From GCA-2683825 sp965662355 (GTDB lineage Bacteria > Planctomycetota > UBA1135 > GCA-002686595): a stretch of 64,000 bases of DNA. The translations under genes were made by a program, and so were the position numbers. A model generated the notes under the pieces. That model was not told the DNA's origin. It did not search any database and saw nothing but the letters and a program-made list of their open reading frames with translations. Shown piece after piece: positions 16,377 through 25,286 of the stretch (position 1 is the stretch's first letter; each line of letters starts with the position of its first letter). Location: contig CBFIHP010000008.1 of NCBI GenBank assembly GCA_965662355.1, positions 192,748-256,747 on the forward strand, read 5' to 3'.

Positions 16377-18266
16377 TTGAATCCTTCGCCGCAATCCTCG
16401 CCGCTCTCGCGTCACAGAGCCCCCCGCCCGAGCCGCAGGCTCTGGTTCGTGGCCCTGCTTGTCCTGGTCACTGCGACGTGCGCGGTCTACGCGCCGCTGC
16501 GTGAACACGGCTTCGTCACCTACGACGACCCGGAGTACATCTACGACAATCCGCATGTGCGCGAGGGCTTGAGCTTCGCGGGAGCTCGCTGGGCACTCTT
16601 CGCCTTCCATTCCTCGAACTGGCATCCGGTCACGTGGGTCTCGCACATGCTGGACTGCGAGCTGTTCGGGCTGGATGCCGGCCGGCACCACGCGCTGGGA
16701 CTGGGATTGCATGCCTTGAACGCTGCGCTTCTTTTCGTGCTCTTATCTCGTATCGGTGATGGCAAGCGCTGGGTGGAGGCCTTCTTCGTGGCGGGGTTGT
16801 TTGCACTCCATCCGTTGCGGGTCGAGTCGGTCGCCTGGGCGAGTGAGCGCAAGGACTTGCTGTCTGGGTTGTTTCTGTTCTTGGTTTGCCTGGCCTATGG
16901 GAGCTGGGTGCGGAGTGGATCTCGGGTGGCGTATGGGTGGGCCTTGGGATTGTTCGCCCTCGGGTTGGCGGCGAAGCCGATGTTGGTGAGCTTGCCGGGG
17001 TTGCTCGTGCTGTTGGATGGGTGGCCGTTGCGGCGGGGGTTCCTATCCACCACCTCCCCCACCCACCCGGGAAAGAGACCGGCCGGGACCCGGCTCGGTT
17101 ACGAGCACTGGCGCGAAAAGCTCCCCTTCCTGGTCCTCAGTCTCGGCTCGATCCTCCTGACTTTGCTGAGCCAGGCTGCGGGCGGTGCTCTGCGCTCGAC
17201 CGAAAGCCTGCCCGTGCTGGCTCGCGTTTCCAACGCCTGCGTCGCCACCGTCACCTACCTCGCCAAGACGCTCGCGCCCTTCGACCTGGCCTACTTTCAT
17301 CCCCACCCGGCACTGGTCGATGCGGCGAGCTACTCGCCCTGGAGCGGGGTCTTCCTGATCTCGCTGCTGGCCTTGCTGGCAATCACGGCCTGCGCCTTCC
17401 TCTTCCGTAAGCGCTTGCCGTTTCTGTGGATGGGATGGCTGTCGTATCTGCTGTTGCTGTCGCCCGTCATCGGCATCGTTCAGGTAGGGGAACAAGCGTG
17501 GGCGGAGCGGTATGCGTACCTGCCCTTGATCGGTATCTACATCGCGCTCGTGTACTCCGTCGCGGAGGCCGTGCGAGCCCGAGAGACATGGCAGCGCCCG
17601 GTGATGGCGCTCGGCGTCGTGGCCTTGATGGCGATGGGCCTGCGCACACGCGAGCAGGTCGGGACGTGGCGGGATTCGGAAACGCTGTACCTTCATGCGC
17701 TGTCCGTGACGAAGGACAACTACGCGGCACACCATCTGCTTGGAAACGTGTATGCCGAGAAGCAAGACGAGCGGGCGGCCGGCGAGCAGTACGCTGCGGC
17801 ACTCGCGATTCGGCCCGACTACGGGCCGTCGTACTACGGCAAGGGGCTGCTCTTGCAGAACGCTGGCCAGCTCCAAGGTGCGGTCGAGGCGTATCGCCTC
17901 GCGATCGAACACGACCCCGATCTGGTTCAGGCGCAATTGAACCTCGGCAGTGCCCTCGCAACCCTCTGGCAAAGCGGGCCGCCGGCGGCGCGGACGTCGG
18001 AGCGCTGGCTGGAAGCCCAAGGTGCCTTCGAGGCGACCCTGGAACGGATACCGGAACAACCCGATGCTCTACTGAACCTCGGGGGTCTGTACCTGATGGT
18101 CAGCGATCCTGGAGCCGCGCTCGACTATCTCGAACGAGCCGCGACGCTGCGTGGTGACGCGATTTCGTACGAGATGCTCGCGGACGCGTACGACCAGGTA
18201 GGTCGCGCCGAGGACGCGGAGCGAGCACGGGCGCAGCTGGCTGGGGCACGGGGAGTGTCGCGATGA
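16377..18266 (+). CDS. TMTC-like GT-C membrane protein with C-terminal TPRs, copy 1
   Basis: A 629-aa protein. About ten membrane helices occupy residues 22-430, and about four TPRs follow. The first extracytoplasmic loop carries FVTYDDPEYIYDNP with the acidic pair D50-D51, then NWHPVTWVSHMLDCELFGLD, HALNAALLF and LHPLRVESVAWASERKDLLSG. A later loop has VIGIVQVGEQAWAERYAYLP. These motifs follow the order seen in eukaryotic TMTC proteins, which are protein O-mannosyltransferases, where the early acidic pair is catalytic. I infer a polyprenyl-phosphate-sugar-dependent glycosyltransferase; donor and acceptor are unknown. The start codon is TTG with GTGAGGAG upstream. The next gene overlaps by ATGA. 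Confidence 0.85.
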   Translation: MNPSPQSSPLSRHRAPRPSRRLWFVALLVLVTATCAVYAPLREHGFVTYDDPEYIYDNPHVREGLSFAGARWALFAFHSSNWHPVTWVSHMLDCELFGLDAGRHHALGLGLHALNAALLFVLLSRIGDGKRWVEAFFVAGLFALHPLRVESVAWASERKDLLSGLFLFLVCLAYGSWVRSGSRVAYGWALGLFALGLAAKPMLVSLPGLLVLLDGWPLRRGFLSTTSPTHPGKRPAGTRLGYEHWREKLPFLVLSLGSILLTLLSQAAGGALRSTESLPVLARVSNACVATVTYLAKTLAPFDLAYFHPHPALVDAASYSPWSGVFLISLLALLAITACAFLFRKRLPFLWMGWLSYLLLLSPVIGIVQVGEQAWAERYAYLPLIGIYIALVYSVAEAVRARETWQRPVMALGVVALMAMGLRTREQVGTWRDSETLYLHALSVTKDNYAAHHLLGNVYAEKQDERAAGEQYAAALAIRPDYGPSYYGKGLLLQNAGQLQGAVEAYRLAIEHDPDLVQAQLNLGSALATLWQSGPPAARTSERWLEAQGAFEATLERIPEQPDALLNLGGLYLMVSDPGAALDYLERAATLRGDAISYEMLADAYDQVGRAEDAERARAQLAGARGVSR

Positions 18267-19834
18267 GCGCAGACTCCGCTATCCAAAAGCGCCAAACCTG
18301 GATGGCGCTGCTGTTGCTCGTCGCTCTGGCCCTTCTCCTCTACGGCCGTACGTCGGGCTTCGAGTTCGTCAACTACGACGACACGGAGTATGTCACCGAC
18401 AATCCCCCCGTGCTCCAGGGCTTGACCGAACCCGGCGTGCGCTGGGCGTTCACGGCGACGCACACTGGGAACTGGATTCCCCTGACGTGGATGTCGCACA
18501 TGCTCGACGTCGAGCTTTTCGGGACCTGGGCGGGCGGGCATCACCTGGTCAATGCACTTCTGCACGCCATCAACGCGGTGCTTCTGTTTCTCGCACTACG
18601 AGCCTTGAGCTCGCGCGCCGGTCCCAGTTTGGCGGTCGCTCTATTGTTCTGTGTGCACCCGCAACGAGTCGAGTCGGTGGCGTGGATCTCGGAGCGCAAG
18701 GATCTGCTCGCGGGCACCTTCTTCTTCGCATCTCTCCTGCTGTATGCCCGCTATGCGCGCAAGCCGGGTTGGTCGAAGAACCTGGCCCTGGCAGTACTGT
18801 TGCTTCTGGGACTCTCATCGAAGTCGATGCTGGTCAGCTTGCCGTTCGTCCTGTGTCTTTTGGACGTGTGGCCCCTGGGTCGCTGGAAAAGTGACGCCTC
18901 GCCCACGGAACGCGCCTGGCCAGGACGCTTGCGAGAGAAGTGGTTGCTCTTCGTCATCGCAGCGGCCTTCGCGGCGCGGACGTTCTTGGCCCAGGATCAA
19001 CAGGGTGCTGTGTCCGAGCTGACCGGGCTTTCGATCGGACAGCGCCTGGCCAATGCGGGCCTCTCGGGCTGGAATTATCTCCTGCAGACGCTGTGGCCCT
19101 TCGAGCTGGCCGTCTTCTACCCCCATCCGGTGTTCGCCGCCGACAACCTGATGACCGAACTCTACGTGCCGGGTTTCGCGGCCCTGGCGCTCTTTCTCGT
19201 GGGCATCTACCTCGCCCTGCGCTGGATGTCTCGGGTTCCGGAGATCAGCGTCGGTTATCTGTGGTTTCTCGGCATGCTGGTGCCGGTGATCGGTCTGGTA
19301 CAGGTTGGCGAACAGAGCCACGCGGATCGTTACGCCTACCTGCCCCTGGTCGGTATCTACATCGCTCTGGTCTTCGGCGCCCAACGCTGCCTCGCTTCCC
19401 ACCCGCATCTGGCGCGCTGGTCGCGAGCGGTGTTCGCAGCCTTGATCGCGCTCCTGTGTCTGCGCACGTGGGACCAGGTCGGTCATTGGCGCAACACGGA
19501 GACGCTCTTCGCCCATGCGCTCGAGGTCACGGACAAGAACTACATCGCGCACAACAACTACGGGCTGGCCTTGCTGGAAGAGCGCCGACTCAAAGACGCC
19601 GGCCATCACTTCCAGCAGGCGGTCGAGCTCTATCCGAAGTATCTGAAGGGCAACTACAACCTGGGGATCAGCCTCGAGGGTCGCCAGCGCTACGATGAGG
19701 CCATCGCCGCCTATCGCCAGTGCTTGCAGATCGACCCCGGGCATGCGCTCTCGCTGACGCGGGTCGTCGAGTGTCAGAAAAAGCTCGAGCAGGCCCAGGG
19801 AAAGCGCAGGCCGGTGCAGGGAGAGACTCGGTGA
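18263..19834 (+). CDS. TMTC-like GT-C membrane protein, copy 2 (short TPR tail)
   Basis: A 523-aa paralogue of the preceding protein and the shortest of the six. Shared motifs are FVNYDDTEYVTDNPP (acidic pair D39-D40), NWIPLTWMSHMLDVELFG, LHAINAVLLFL, HPQRVESVAWISERKDLLAG and VIGLVQVGEQSHADRYAYLP. It differs from its sisters in having Ile in place of His in the HPLTW motif and Gln in HPQRVES. Only about two TPRs follow the membrane part. Its ATG overlaps the previous stop (ATGA), and its own stop overlaps the next start (GTGA), so translation is coupled on both sides. Function is inferred as for copy 1. Confidence 0.85.
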   Translation: MSADSAIQKRQTWMALLLLVALALLLYGRTSGFEFVNYDDTEYVTDNPPVLQGLTEPGVRWAFTATHTGNWIPLTWMSHMLDVELFGTWAGGHHLVNALLHAINAVLLFLALRALSSRAGPSLAVALLFCVHPQRVESVAWISERKDLLAGTFFFASLLLYARYARKPGWSKNLALAVLLLLGLSSKSMLVSLPFVLCLLDVWPLGRWKSDASPTERAWPGRLREKWLLFVIAAAFAARTFLAQDQQGAVSELTGLSIGQRLANAGLSGWNYLLQTLWPFELAVFYPHPVFAADNLMTELYVPGFAALALFLVGIYLALRWMSRVPEISVGYLWFLGMLVPVIGLVQVGEQSHADRYAYLPLVGIYIALVFGAQRCLASHPHLARWSRAVFAALIALLCLRTWDQVGHWRNTETLFAHALEVTDKNYIAHNNYGLALLEERRLKDAGHHFQQAVELYPKYLKGNYNLGISLEGRQRYDEAIAAYRQCLQIDPGHALSLTRVVECQKKLEQAQGKRRPVQGETR

Positions 19835-21882
19835 GCTCGCGCAACAAACACAAGCCGCTCGAGGGCTCGCCGGGACGGCCGCAGACGGTCAGCAGGTGGT
19901 TGGGGATCGTGCTGTTTCTGATCCCGCTCGCTCTGTACGCAAAGACCAAGGACCATAGCTTCCTGAGGACGTACGACGACGGCTCGTACATCACCGAGAA
20001 CCCGCTGGTCCGCGATGGATTCAGCGTGCGCGGCGTGGGCTGGGCTTTCACGGAGGCGCACTCGGCCAACTGGCACCCGTTGACCTGGCTCTCGCACATG
20101 CTCGACTGCCAGCTCTTCGGACTGGACGCCGGCAAGCATCACCTGGTCAACGCACTCCTGCACGCGATCGCCAGCCTGTTGTGCTTTCGCGCCTTGCTGG
20201 CCGCCACTGGAGCGCGCTGGTGTAGTGCCTTCGTGGCCCTGTTCTTCGCGGTTCACCCCCTACGGGTAGAGTCGGTCGCGTGGGTGGCCGAGCGCAAGGA
20301 TGTGCTTTCGGGGGTGTTCTTCTTCTGGATGCTCTTGGCCTATGCACGCTATGCAAGAGCACCGTCCCCGCGCGAGATGTGGAAGGTGGCTTTGCCCTTG
20401 GCATTGGGGCTGATGTCGAAGCCCATGCTGGTGACGGGGCCGGCGGTGCTTTGCCTCCTGGATCTCTGGCCCTTGGGGCGAGTGACCGGGGAGAGGCGCA
20501 AGGGATTCGATTGGCTCGTCGAAAAATGGCCCTTGTGGCTTCTCATCGGCCTGTCCTCGTTCGTCACGGTTCTCGCGCAGCGGGCGGGCGGAGCGATTCG
20601 AACGCTGGAGAGCATCTCGCTCGTGGAGCGCCTGGCCAACACGCCCCTGGCCTATGTCGAGTACCTGACGAAGAGCGTGTGGCCCTCAGGACTCGCCTTC
20701 TACTACCCCCACCCGGCGATTGCCCATCCGGGGACACTCTCCCTGACGAATCCCTTGGTGCTCGGGGCGAGCGCGGGACTCGTCGGCATCACGCTGCTCT
20801 TCTTCCGTCTTGTACGCACCCGCCCCTGGCTGCTCGTCGGGTGGTTGTGGTTCCTCGGCATGCTGGTACCCGTGATCGGGTTGTTGCAGGTGGGTGCGCA
20901 CCGCATGGCGAACCGCTATGCCTACTTGCCTCTGGTCGGAATCTACATCCTCATCGCCTGGGAGTTGCGCGCCCGGCTACATGCGCGCGGCACCGCGCTG
21001 ATACGCGCGGTCGCTGCCGTGGCCCTTTTGCTGGCAACAGGCTTCGCGACACGTTCGTGGCTCGAGATCGACACCTGGCGCGATGAAGAGACGCTCTATC
21101 GCCGGGCCCTGGCCGTGACCGAAGGCAACTGGACCGCCCACAGCAACCTCGGAGTGCTCGTTCAGGAGCGCGGCAACCAGCTGATGGCCGCAGGAAAAAC
21201 CGCGGCCGGTAGAAAGCAGCTCGAGCAGGCCCGTGAGCACTACGAGGCGGTGCTCGAGATCGCCCCCAGGCAAGCCGATGCGCACAACAACCTGGGCGGT
21301 CTGCACCTGACCCTGGGAGCATCCGACCTGGCCGCCCGTGAACTGGACCTGGCCTTGCGCATTCGACCCGCTTTTCTCGAAGCGCGTCTGACCCGCGGAT
21401 TGGTGCACGAGATGCTCGGCCAGTACGAACAGGCGCAATCCCACTACCGCCAGGCCACCCAGGACCATCCCGAGGAGGCCCTGGCCCATTACAAGCTGGG
21501 CGATGTGTTGTATCTCCAGGGGAAGGAAGACGCGGCGACTCGCTCCTACCTGGCAGCGCTACGGTTCGATCCAAGGATTCCCGAGCTCCAGATCGCGCGC
21601 ACGGCTTGCCTGGGCATCGTCTGGGCCATGGCCACCCGCGCCAACCCCGACATGCGCGACCCCAAACGGGCGCTTCTGCTGATCACGAGCTTCCAACGCG
21701 CGCGTCGTGGCAAGCTGAGCAGTGATCACGTGCGTGTCCTCGCCGCGGTCCAGGCCGCGAACGGCAAGACCGACGAAGCTCTCCAGAGCATTCAACGCGC
21801 GCAGGGCTTGTCGGGTGCGAAGCGCCAACGGCTCGAAGCGGATGCGGCCATCTACCGCGCAGGCAAGGCCCTGGAGAAATAG
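19831..21882 (+). CDS. TMTC-like GT-C membrane protein with C-terminal TPRs, copy 3
   Basis: A 683-aa paralogue. The GTG start overlaps the previous TGA (GTGA); the frame is open further upstream, but only inside the previous gene. Motifs are FLRTYDDGSYITENP (acidic pair at residues 49-50), NWHPLTWLSHMLDCQLFGLD, VHPLRVESVAWVAERKDVLSG and VIGLLQVGAHRMANRYAYLP. In the last loop the usual HADRY is MANRY, so the Asp is lost in this copy. The tail has about five TPRs, with an extra spacer (KTAAGRKQLEQAREHYEAV) within the first, and ends in a more divergent helical region. Confidence 0.85.
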   Translation: MSSRNKHKPLEGSPGRPQTVSRWLGIVLFLIPLALYAKTKDHSFLRTYDDGSYITENPLVRDGFSVRGVGWAFTEAHSANWHPLTWLSHMLDCQLFGLDAGKHHLVNALLHAIASLLCFRALLAATGARWCSAFVALFFAVHPLRVESVAWVAERKDVLSGVFFFWMLLAYARYARAPSPREMWKVALPLALGLMSKPMLVTGPAVLCLLDLWPLGRVTGERRKGFDWLVEKWPLWLLIGLSSFVTVLAQRAGGAIRTLESISLVERLANTPLAYVEYLTKSVWPSGLAFYYPHPAIAHPGTLSLTNPLVLGASAGLVGITLLFFRLVRTRPWLLVGWLWFLGMLVPVIGLLQVGAHRMANRYAYLPLVGIYILIAWELRARLHARGTALIRAVAAVALLLATGFATRSWLEIDTWRDEETLYRRALAVTEGNWTAHSNLGVLVQERGNQLMAAGKTAAGRKQLEQAREHYEAVLEIAPRQADAHNNLGGLHLTLGASDLAARELDLALRIRPAFLEARLTRGLVHEMLGQYEQAQSHYRQATQDHPEEALAHYKLGDVLYLQGKEDAATRSYLAALRFDPRIPELQIARTACLGIVWAMATRANPDMRDPKRALLLITSFQRARRGKLSSDHVRVLAAVQAANGKTDEALQSIQRAQGLSGAKRQRLEADAAIYRAGKALEK

Positions 21883-21886
21883 CGGT

Positions 21887-23731
21887 ATGAAAGCGAACCG
21901 AGAAAAGCTGTGGATCGTCCTGGGACTCGTCGCCATCACCATCGGGCTCTTCGCCCAGGTGGCCGGCTTCGAGTTCCTGAACTACGACGACGACGACTAC
22001 GTGTTCAAGAACCCGTACGTGCGCGAGGGACTGTCACTCGAGGGCTTGCGCTGGGCCTTCACCAGCCCCCATGCAGCGAACTGGCATCCCTTGACCTGGC
22101 TCTCGCACATGCTGGACGTGCAGCTGTTCGGCTTGAACGCGGGCATGCACCACCTGGTGAACGTGTTCCTGCATGCAGCCAGTGCGGCGCTGCTCTTCCT
22201 GGCCGTCTCCGGCATGACCCAGAAGACCTGGCCCTCCGCCCTGGTAGCCCTGTTGTTCGCCATCCACCCGCTGCGAGCCGAATCGGTGGCCTGGATCGCC
22301 GAGCGCAAGGACGTCTTGTCGGGTCTGTTCTTCATGGCCACGCTGCTGTGCTATGGGCGCTACGTGCGGCGCCCCACGCGGCGGGGCTTTGTTGCGGTGA
22401 CCATCGCCTTTGCCCTGGGGCTTCTGTCGAAGCCCATGCTGGTCACCTTGCCGCCGTTGCTCCTGCTCCTGGACCTGTGGCCGCTGCAACGCTTCGGGTC
22501 CTCGAGCTTGGCCCAGCTCGTGCGCGAGAAGGCGCTCTGGTTCGCGATGGCCATCGCGTCGGCGGTGATCACCTTTCTGGTTCAGGACGGGGCGGGTGCG
22601 GTCAGCCCGGCCTTCGCACTGGGCTTCGAAGCACGGATCTCCAATTCCTTCTCGGCCTACATGACCTACGTGCGCCAGAGTTTCTGGCCTAGCGATCTGT
22701 GCGCGATCTACATCCATCCAGGCCTGCTCGAACGCGACGCCTATCGTCCCTGGGCCGCCGTACGTGCACTGTCGGCCTTGCTCGTGGTCGTGTTGTCGGT
22801 CGCGGCCTGGCGCTCGGCGCGACGCGCGCCGATGTTCACGACCGGCTGGTTCTGGTTTCTCGGCACGGCCTTCCCCGTCATCGGCGGCCTCGTGCAGGTG
22901 GGCTTTCAAGCCCATGCGGATCGTTACACCTACCTGCCCACGATCGGCCTCGGTCTGGCCCTCGTCTTCGGCATCGAGGCGCACCTCCACAGCCCGCGGG
23001 CGCGACGAGCAGGCCTTCTCGTCGGAGGTCTCGCGGCACTCGTGCTCTTGCCGACCAGCTGGCGCCAGATCGGCACATGGTCCGACACGCCTTCGGTATT
23101 CGAACGCGCGCTCGAAATCACGGATTCGAACTTCATCGCTCACACGAACCTGGGTGAGGCCTTGCAGAAGCAAGGCCAGCTAGGCGCGGCCGTGGAGCAG
23201 TACGGCCAGGCCCTCGAGATCCGCCCGAACCTGTATCAGGTGCGCACCAACCTGGCCGAGATCCACCTCGGCCAGGGAAGACTGCGGGAGGCGCTGCGAG
23301 AGCTGGATCTCGCACTGCGCTACGACCCGAAGTACGTTCGGGCCCTGTGGAACAAGGCCCTTGCGCTCGCGAACCTCGGCCAGGATCGGCCCTCCCTCGA
23401 GGTGCTGCAGTTCTGTCTCGAGGTCGCACCGAACGAGCACTACGCCAGAAATCAACTGGCCTGGATCCTCTCCACGTCGCGCTTCGCGGACCTCCGCGAT
23501 CCTGAGCGGGCCTATCAGCAGGCGAGTCTCGTCTGTCGGGCGACGGGAAACCAAAACCCGACCTTCCTCGAGACCATGGCCGCCGCGGCCGCGGCTCTGG
23601 GCCGCTTCGACGAGGCGACGGAGCTCCAGGACCGCGCCATGCGCATGCATGAGGGGCCAGCGCGCCGGGCGGCTCGCGTCAGGCTCGACCGCTACCGCCA
23701 GGAAAAAACCATCGTCCAGGGGGCGAAGTGA
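21887..23731 (+). CDS. TMTC-like GT-C membrane protein with C-terminal TPRs, copy 4
   Basis: A 614-aa paralogue starting 4 bp after copy 3. Motifs are FEFLNYDDDDYVFKNP (acidic run from residue 34), NWHPLTWLSHMLDVQLFGLN, HHLVNVFLHAASAALLFL, HPLRAESVAWIAERKDVLSG and VGFQAHADRYTYLPTIG. About four TPRs follow (for example LGEALQKQGQLGAAVEQYGQ and RTNLAEIHLGQGRLREALRE). The ATG was chosen over upstream in-frame starts because those fall inside the previous gene. Its stop overlaps the ATG of the lipoprotein hydrolase gene (TGATG). Confidence 0.85.
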   Translation: MKANREKLWIVLGLVAITIGLFAQVAGFEFLNYDDDDYVFKNPYVREGLSLEGLRWAFTSPHAANWHPLTWLSHMLDVQLFGLNAGMHHLVNVFLHAASAALLFLAVSGMTQKTWPSALVALLFAIHPLRAESVAWIAERKDVLSGLFFMATLLCYGRYVRRPTRRGFVAVTIAFALGLLSKPMLVTLPPLLLLLDLWPLQRFGSSSLAQLVREKALWFAMAIASAVITFLVQDGAGAVSPAFALGFEARISNSFSAYMTYVRQSFWPSDLCAIYIHPGLLERDAYRPWAAVRALSALLVVVLSVAAWRSARRAPMFTTGWFWFLGTAFPVIGGLVQVGFQAHADRYTYLPTIGLGLALVFGIEAHLHSPRARRAGLLVGGLAALVLLPTSWRQIGTWSDTPSVFERALEITDSNFIAHTNLGEALQKQGQLGAAVEQYGQALEIRPNLYQVRTNLAEIHLGQGRLREALRELDLALRYDPKYVRALWNKALALANLGQDRPSLEVLQFCLEVAPNEHYARNQLAWILSTSRFADLRDPERAYQQASLVCRATGNQNPTFLETMAAAAAALGRFDEATELQDRAMRMHEGPARRAARVRLDRYRQEKTIVQGAK

Positions 23732-25104
23732 TGCGCCTTGCCTTCGCGGCCATGTCACTGCTGCTCGTCAGCGCGTGTTCACCGGCGACGCGACGCCCGA
23801 ACATCGTCTTGATCACGCTCGACACGACGCGCGCCGATCATCTGAGTTGTTACGGCCATGACCGCCCGACCACGCCCAACCTGGACCGGCTCGCAGAGGA
23901 AGGCGAGCGCTACACCCGGGCCTACAGCGTGACCAGCTGGACGTTGCCGGCGCACGCTTCCATCTTCACGGGCAAGTTTCCAAGCGCCCATGGAGCCAAA
24001 CACGACCCCGAGGGCATGTTGCGGCTCTCCCAGGGGATCGAGGGCGACTTCGATTCGTTCCGGGCCCAGCCCATCGCCGACGGAGAGGTGACGCTGGCCT
24101 CGATCCTCGCCAGCGTCGGATACACGACCTGCGGTATCGCCGGCGGGCCGTGGATGAAGCGCGTGTTTCGTCTCGACCGTGGCTTTCAGGAGTACGACGA
24201 CGAGGGCATCGACAGCGTCAACGGTCGTCCAGCCGCGGATATCACCCGGGTCGCCATGGCCTTCCTCGAGCGCCAGGCCGAGAAGCCGTTCTTCCTGTTC
24301 CTTAACTACTTCGATCCCCACGGCCCCTACCTGCCCGAGCCACGCTACCTGCAGCTGGTCAAGCAGCCCGAGGACGATCCGGCACGCATGAACCGCTTCG
24401 AGAAGGAGCAGCTCGCCTACGATGCCGAGATCCGCTACATGGACGAGCACATCGGTGCCCTGCTCGATGACCTGCGCCAGAGGGGCCTGTACGAGAACAC
24501 GTGGATCATCGTCCTGTCGGACCACGGCGAGCTCATGGGGGATGCAACTCTGGGCGGTGGACCGCGCACGGGCCATGGCCATTCCCTGAGCGAGGCCGAG
24601 ATCCATATTCCCCTGATCGTCAAGCGCCCCGGAAGTCACGCGGCAAAGCGCCCACCCGGCGGCACGATCGACGCTCGCGTCCAGCAAACCGACGTGCTCC
24701 CGACCCTGCTCGAGGCCCTCGGACTGCCCGTGCCGGAAGGTGTCCAGGGGCGGCCGTTCGACGCTCCGGAACGCCCCGACACCTACGCCGAGGTCTACCC
24801 GCTGCACACGCGCACTCCGTTCGATTGGCGCGCGGTCGGCGCCTGGCGTGTCCTGTTCGAGGACGATTACAAGTATGGCTGGAACAGCGAGTCCAGGGAC
24901 TTCCTGGTGGACCTCGGGACCGATCCCGGCGAGTACGTCAATATCGGCCCAACCGACCCGATTCGGGTACGGCGGATCCAAAGACGCATGCGGCGCCTGT
25001 TACGATCGTTGCCTGCACCCGGGAAGGTAACCGAAGCGGTCGAGGTCGATGCCGGCACCCTGGAGTCATTGCAGACGCTTGGATACACGGGCGAAGAAGA
25101 ATGA
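23731..25104 (+). CDS. Sulfatase-superfamily lipoprotein (Thr at the catalytic position)
   Basis: A 457-aa protein with a lipoprotein signal (lipobox VSAC, C16) and a full alkaline-phosphatase-fold catalytic domain. Metal ligands are in NIVLITLDTTRADHLSCYG (D31) and VLSDHGELMGD. The nucleophile motif is SWTLPAHASIFTG, placing Thr (T71) where sulfatases have Cys or Ser. FLNYFDPHGPYLPEP is the usual substrate-side loop. It is embedded between TMTC-like copies 4 and 5 with overlapping stop/start codons on both sides, so it is translated as part of that operon. A hydrolase or transferase acting on phospho-groups or sulfated glycans at the cell surface is possible. A GTG one codon earlier is an alternative start. 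Confidence 0.85.
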   Translation: MRLAFAAMSLLLVSACSPATRRPNIVLITLDTTRADHLSCYGHDRPTTPNLDRLAEEGERYTRAYSVTSWTLPAHASIFTGKFPSAHGAKHDPEGMLRLSQGIEGDFDSFRAQPIADGEVTLASILASVGYTTCGIAGGPWMKRVFRLDRGFQEYDDEGIDSVNGRPAADITRVAMAFLERQAEKPFFLFLNYFDPHGPYLPEPRYLQLVKQPEDDPARMNRFEKEQLAYDAEIRYMDEHIGALLDDLRQRGLYENTWIIVLSDHGELMGDATLGGGPRTGHGHSLSEAEIHIPLIVKRPGSHAAKRPPGGTIDARVQQTDVLPTLLEALGLPVPEGVQGRPFDAPERPDTYAEVYPLHTRTPFDWRAVGAWRVLFEDDYKYGWNSESRDFLVDLGTDPGEYVNIGPTDPIRVRRIQRRMRRLLRSLPAPGKVTEAVEVDAGTLESLQTLGYTGEEE

Positions 25105-25286
25105 ACGGAATGAGTGACGCTACGAACGAGCCGCAGGACGACGCGCCGCTCGGGATCTGGTCGCGGGTGCGGGTCGTCCTCGGGCCGAACCACACCTGCC
25201 TGGAAGATTGGGATCTTTCGCGTAGCTCGATGGAGAATGACAAGTACTTCCGCACGGCGCAGAATTACCTCCTGCAGCAGCCATGA
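25101..25286 (+). CDS. 61-aa protein of unknown function, translationally coupled on both sides
   Basis: A small soluble protein starting MNGMSDATNEPQDD and containing LGIWSRVRVVLGPNHTCLED and ending YLLQQP. Its ATG overlaps the stop of the lipoprotein hydrolase gene (ATGA), and its stop overlaps the ATG of TMTC-like copy 5 in the same way. This double coupling is the main evidence that it is a real gene. There is no signal peptide or membrane segment. I do not recognise a family. A cytoplasmic accessory of the glycosyltransferases is conceivable. Confidence 0.6.
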   Translation: MNGMSDATNEPQDDAPLGIWSRVRVVLGPNHTCLEDWDLSRSSMENDKYFRTAQNYLLQQP

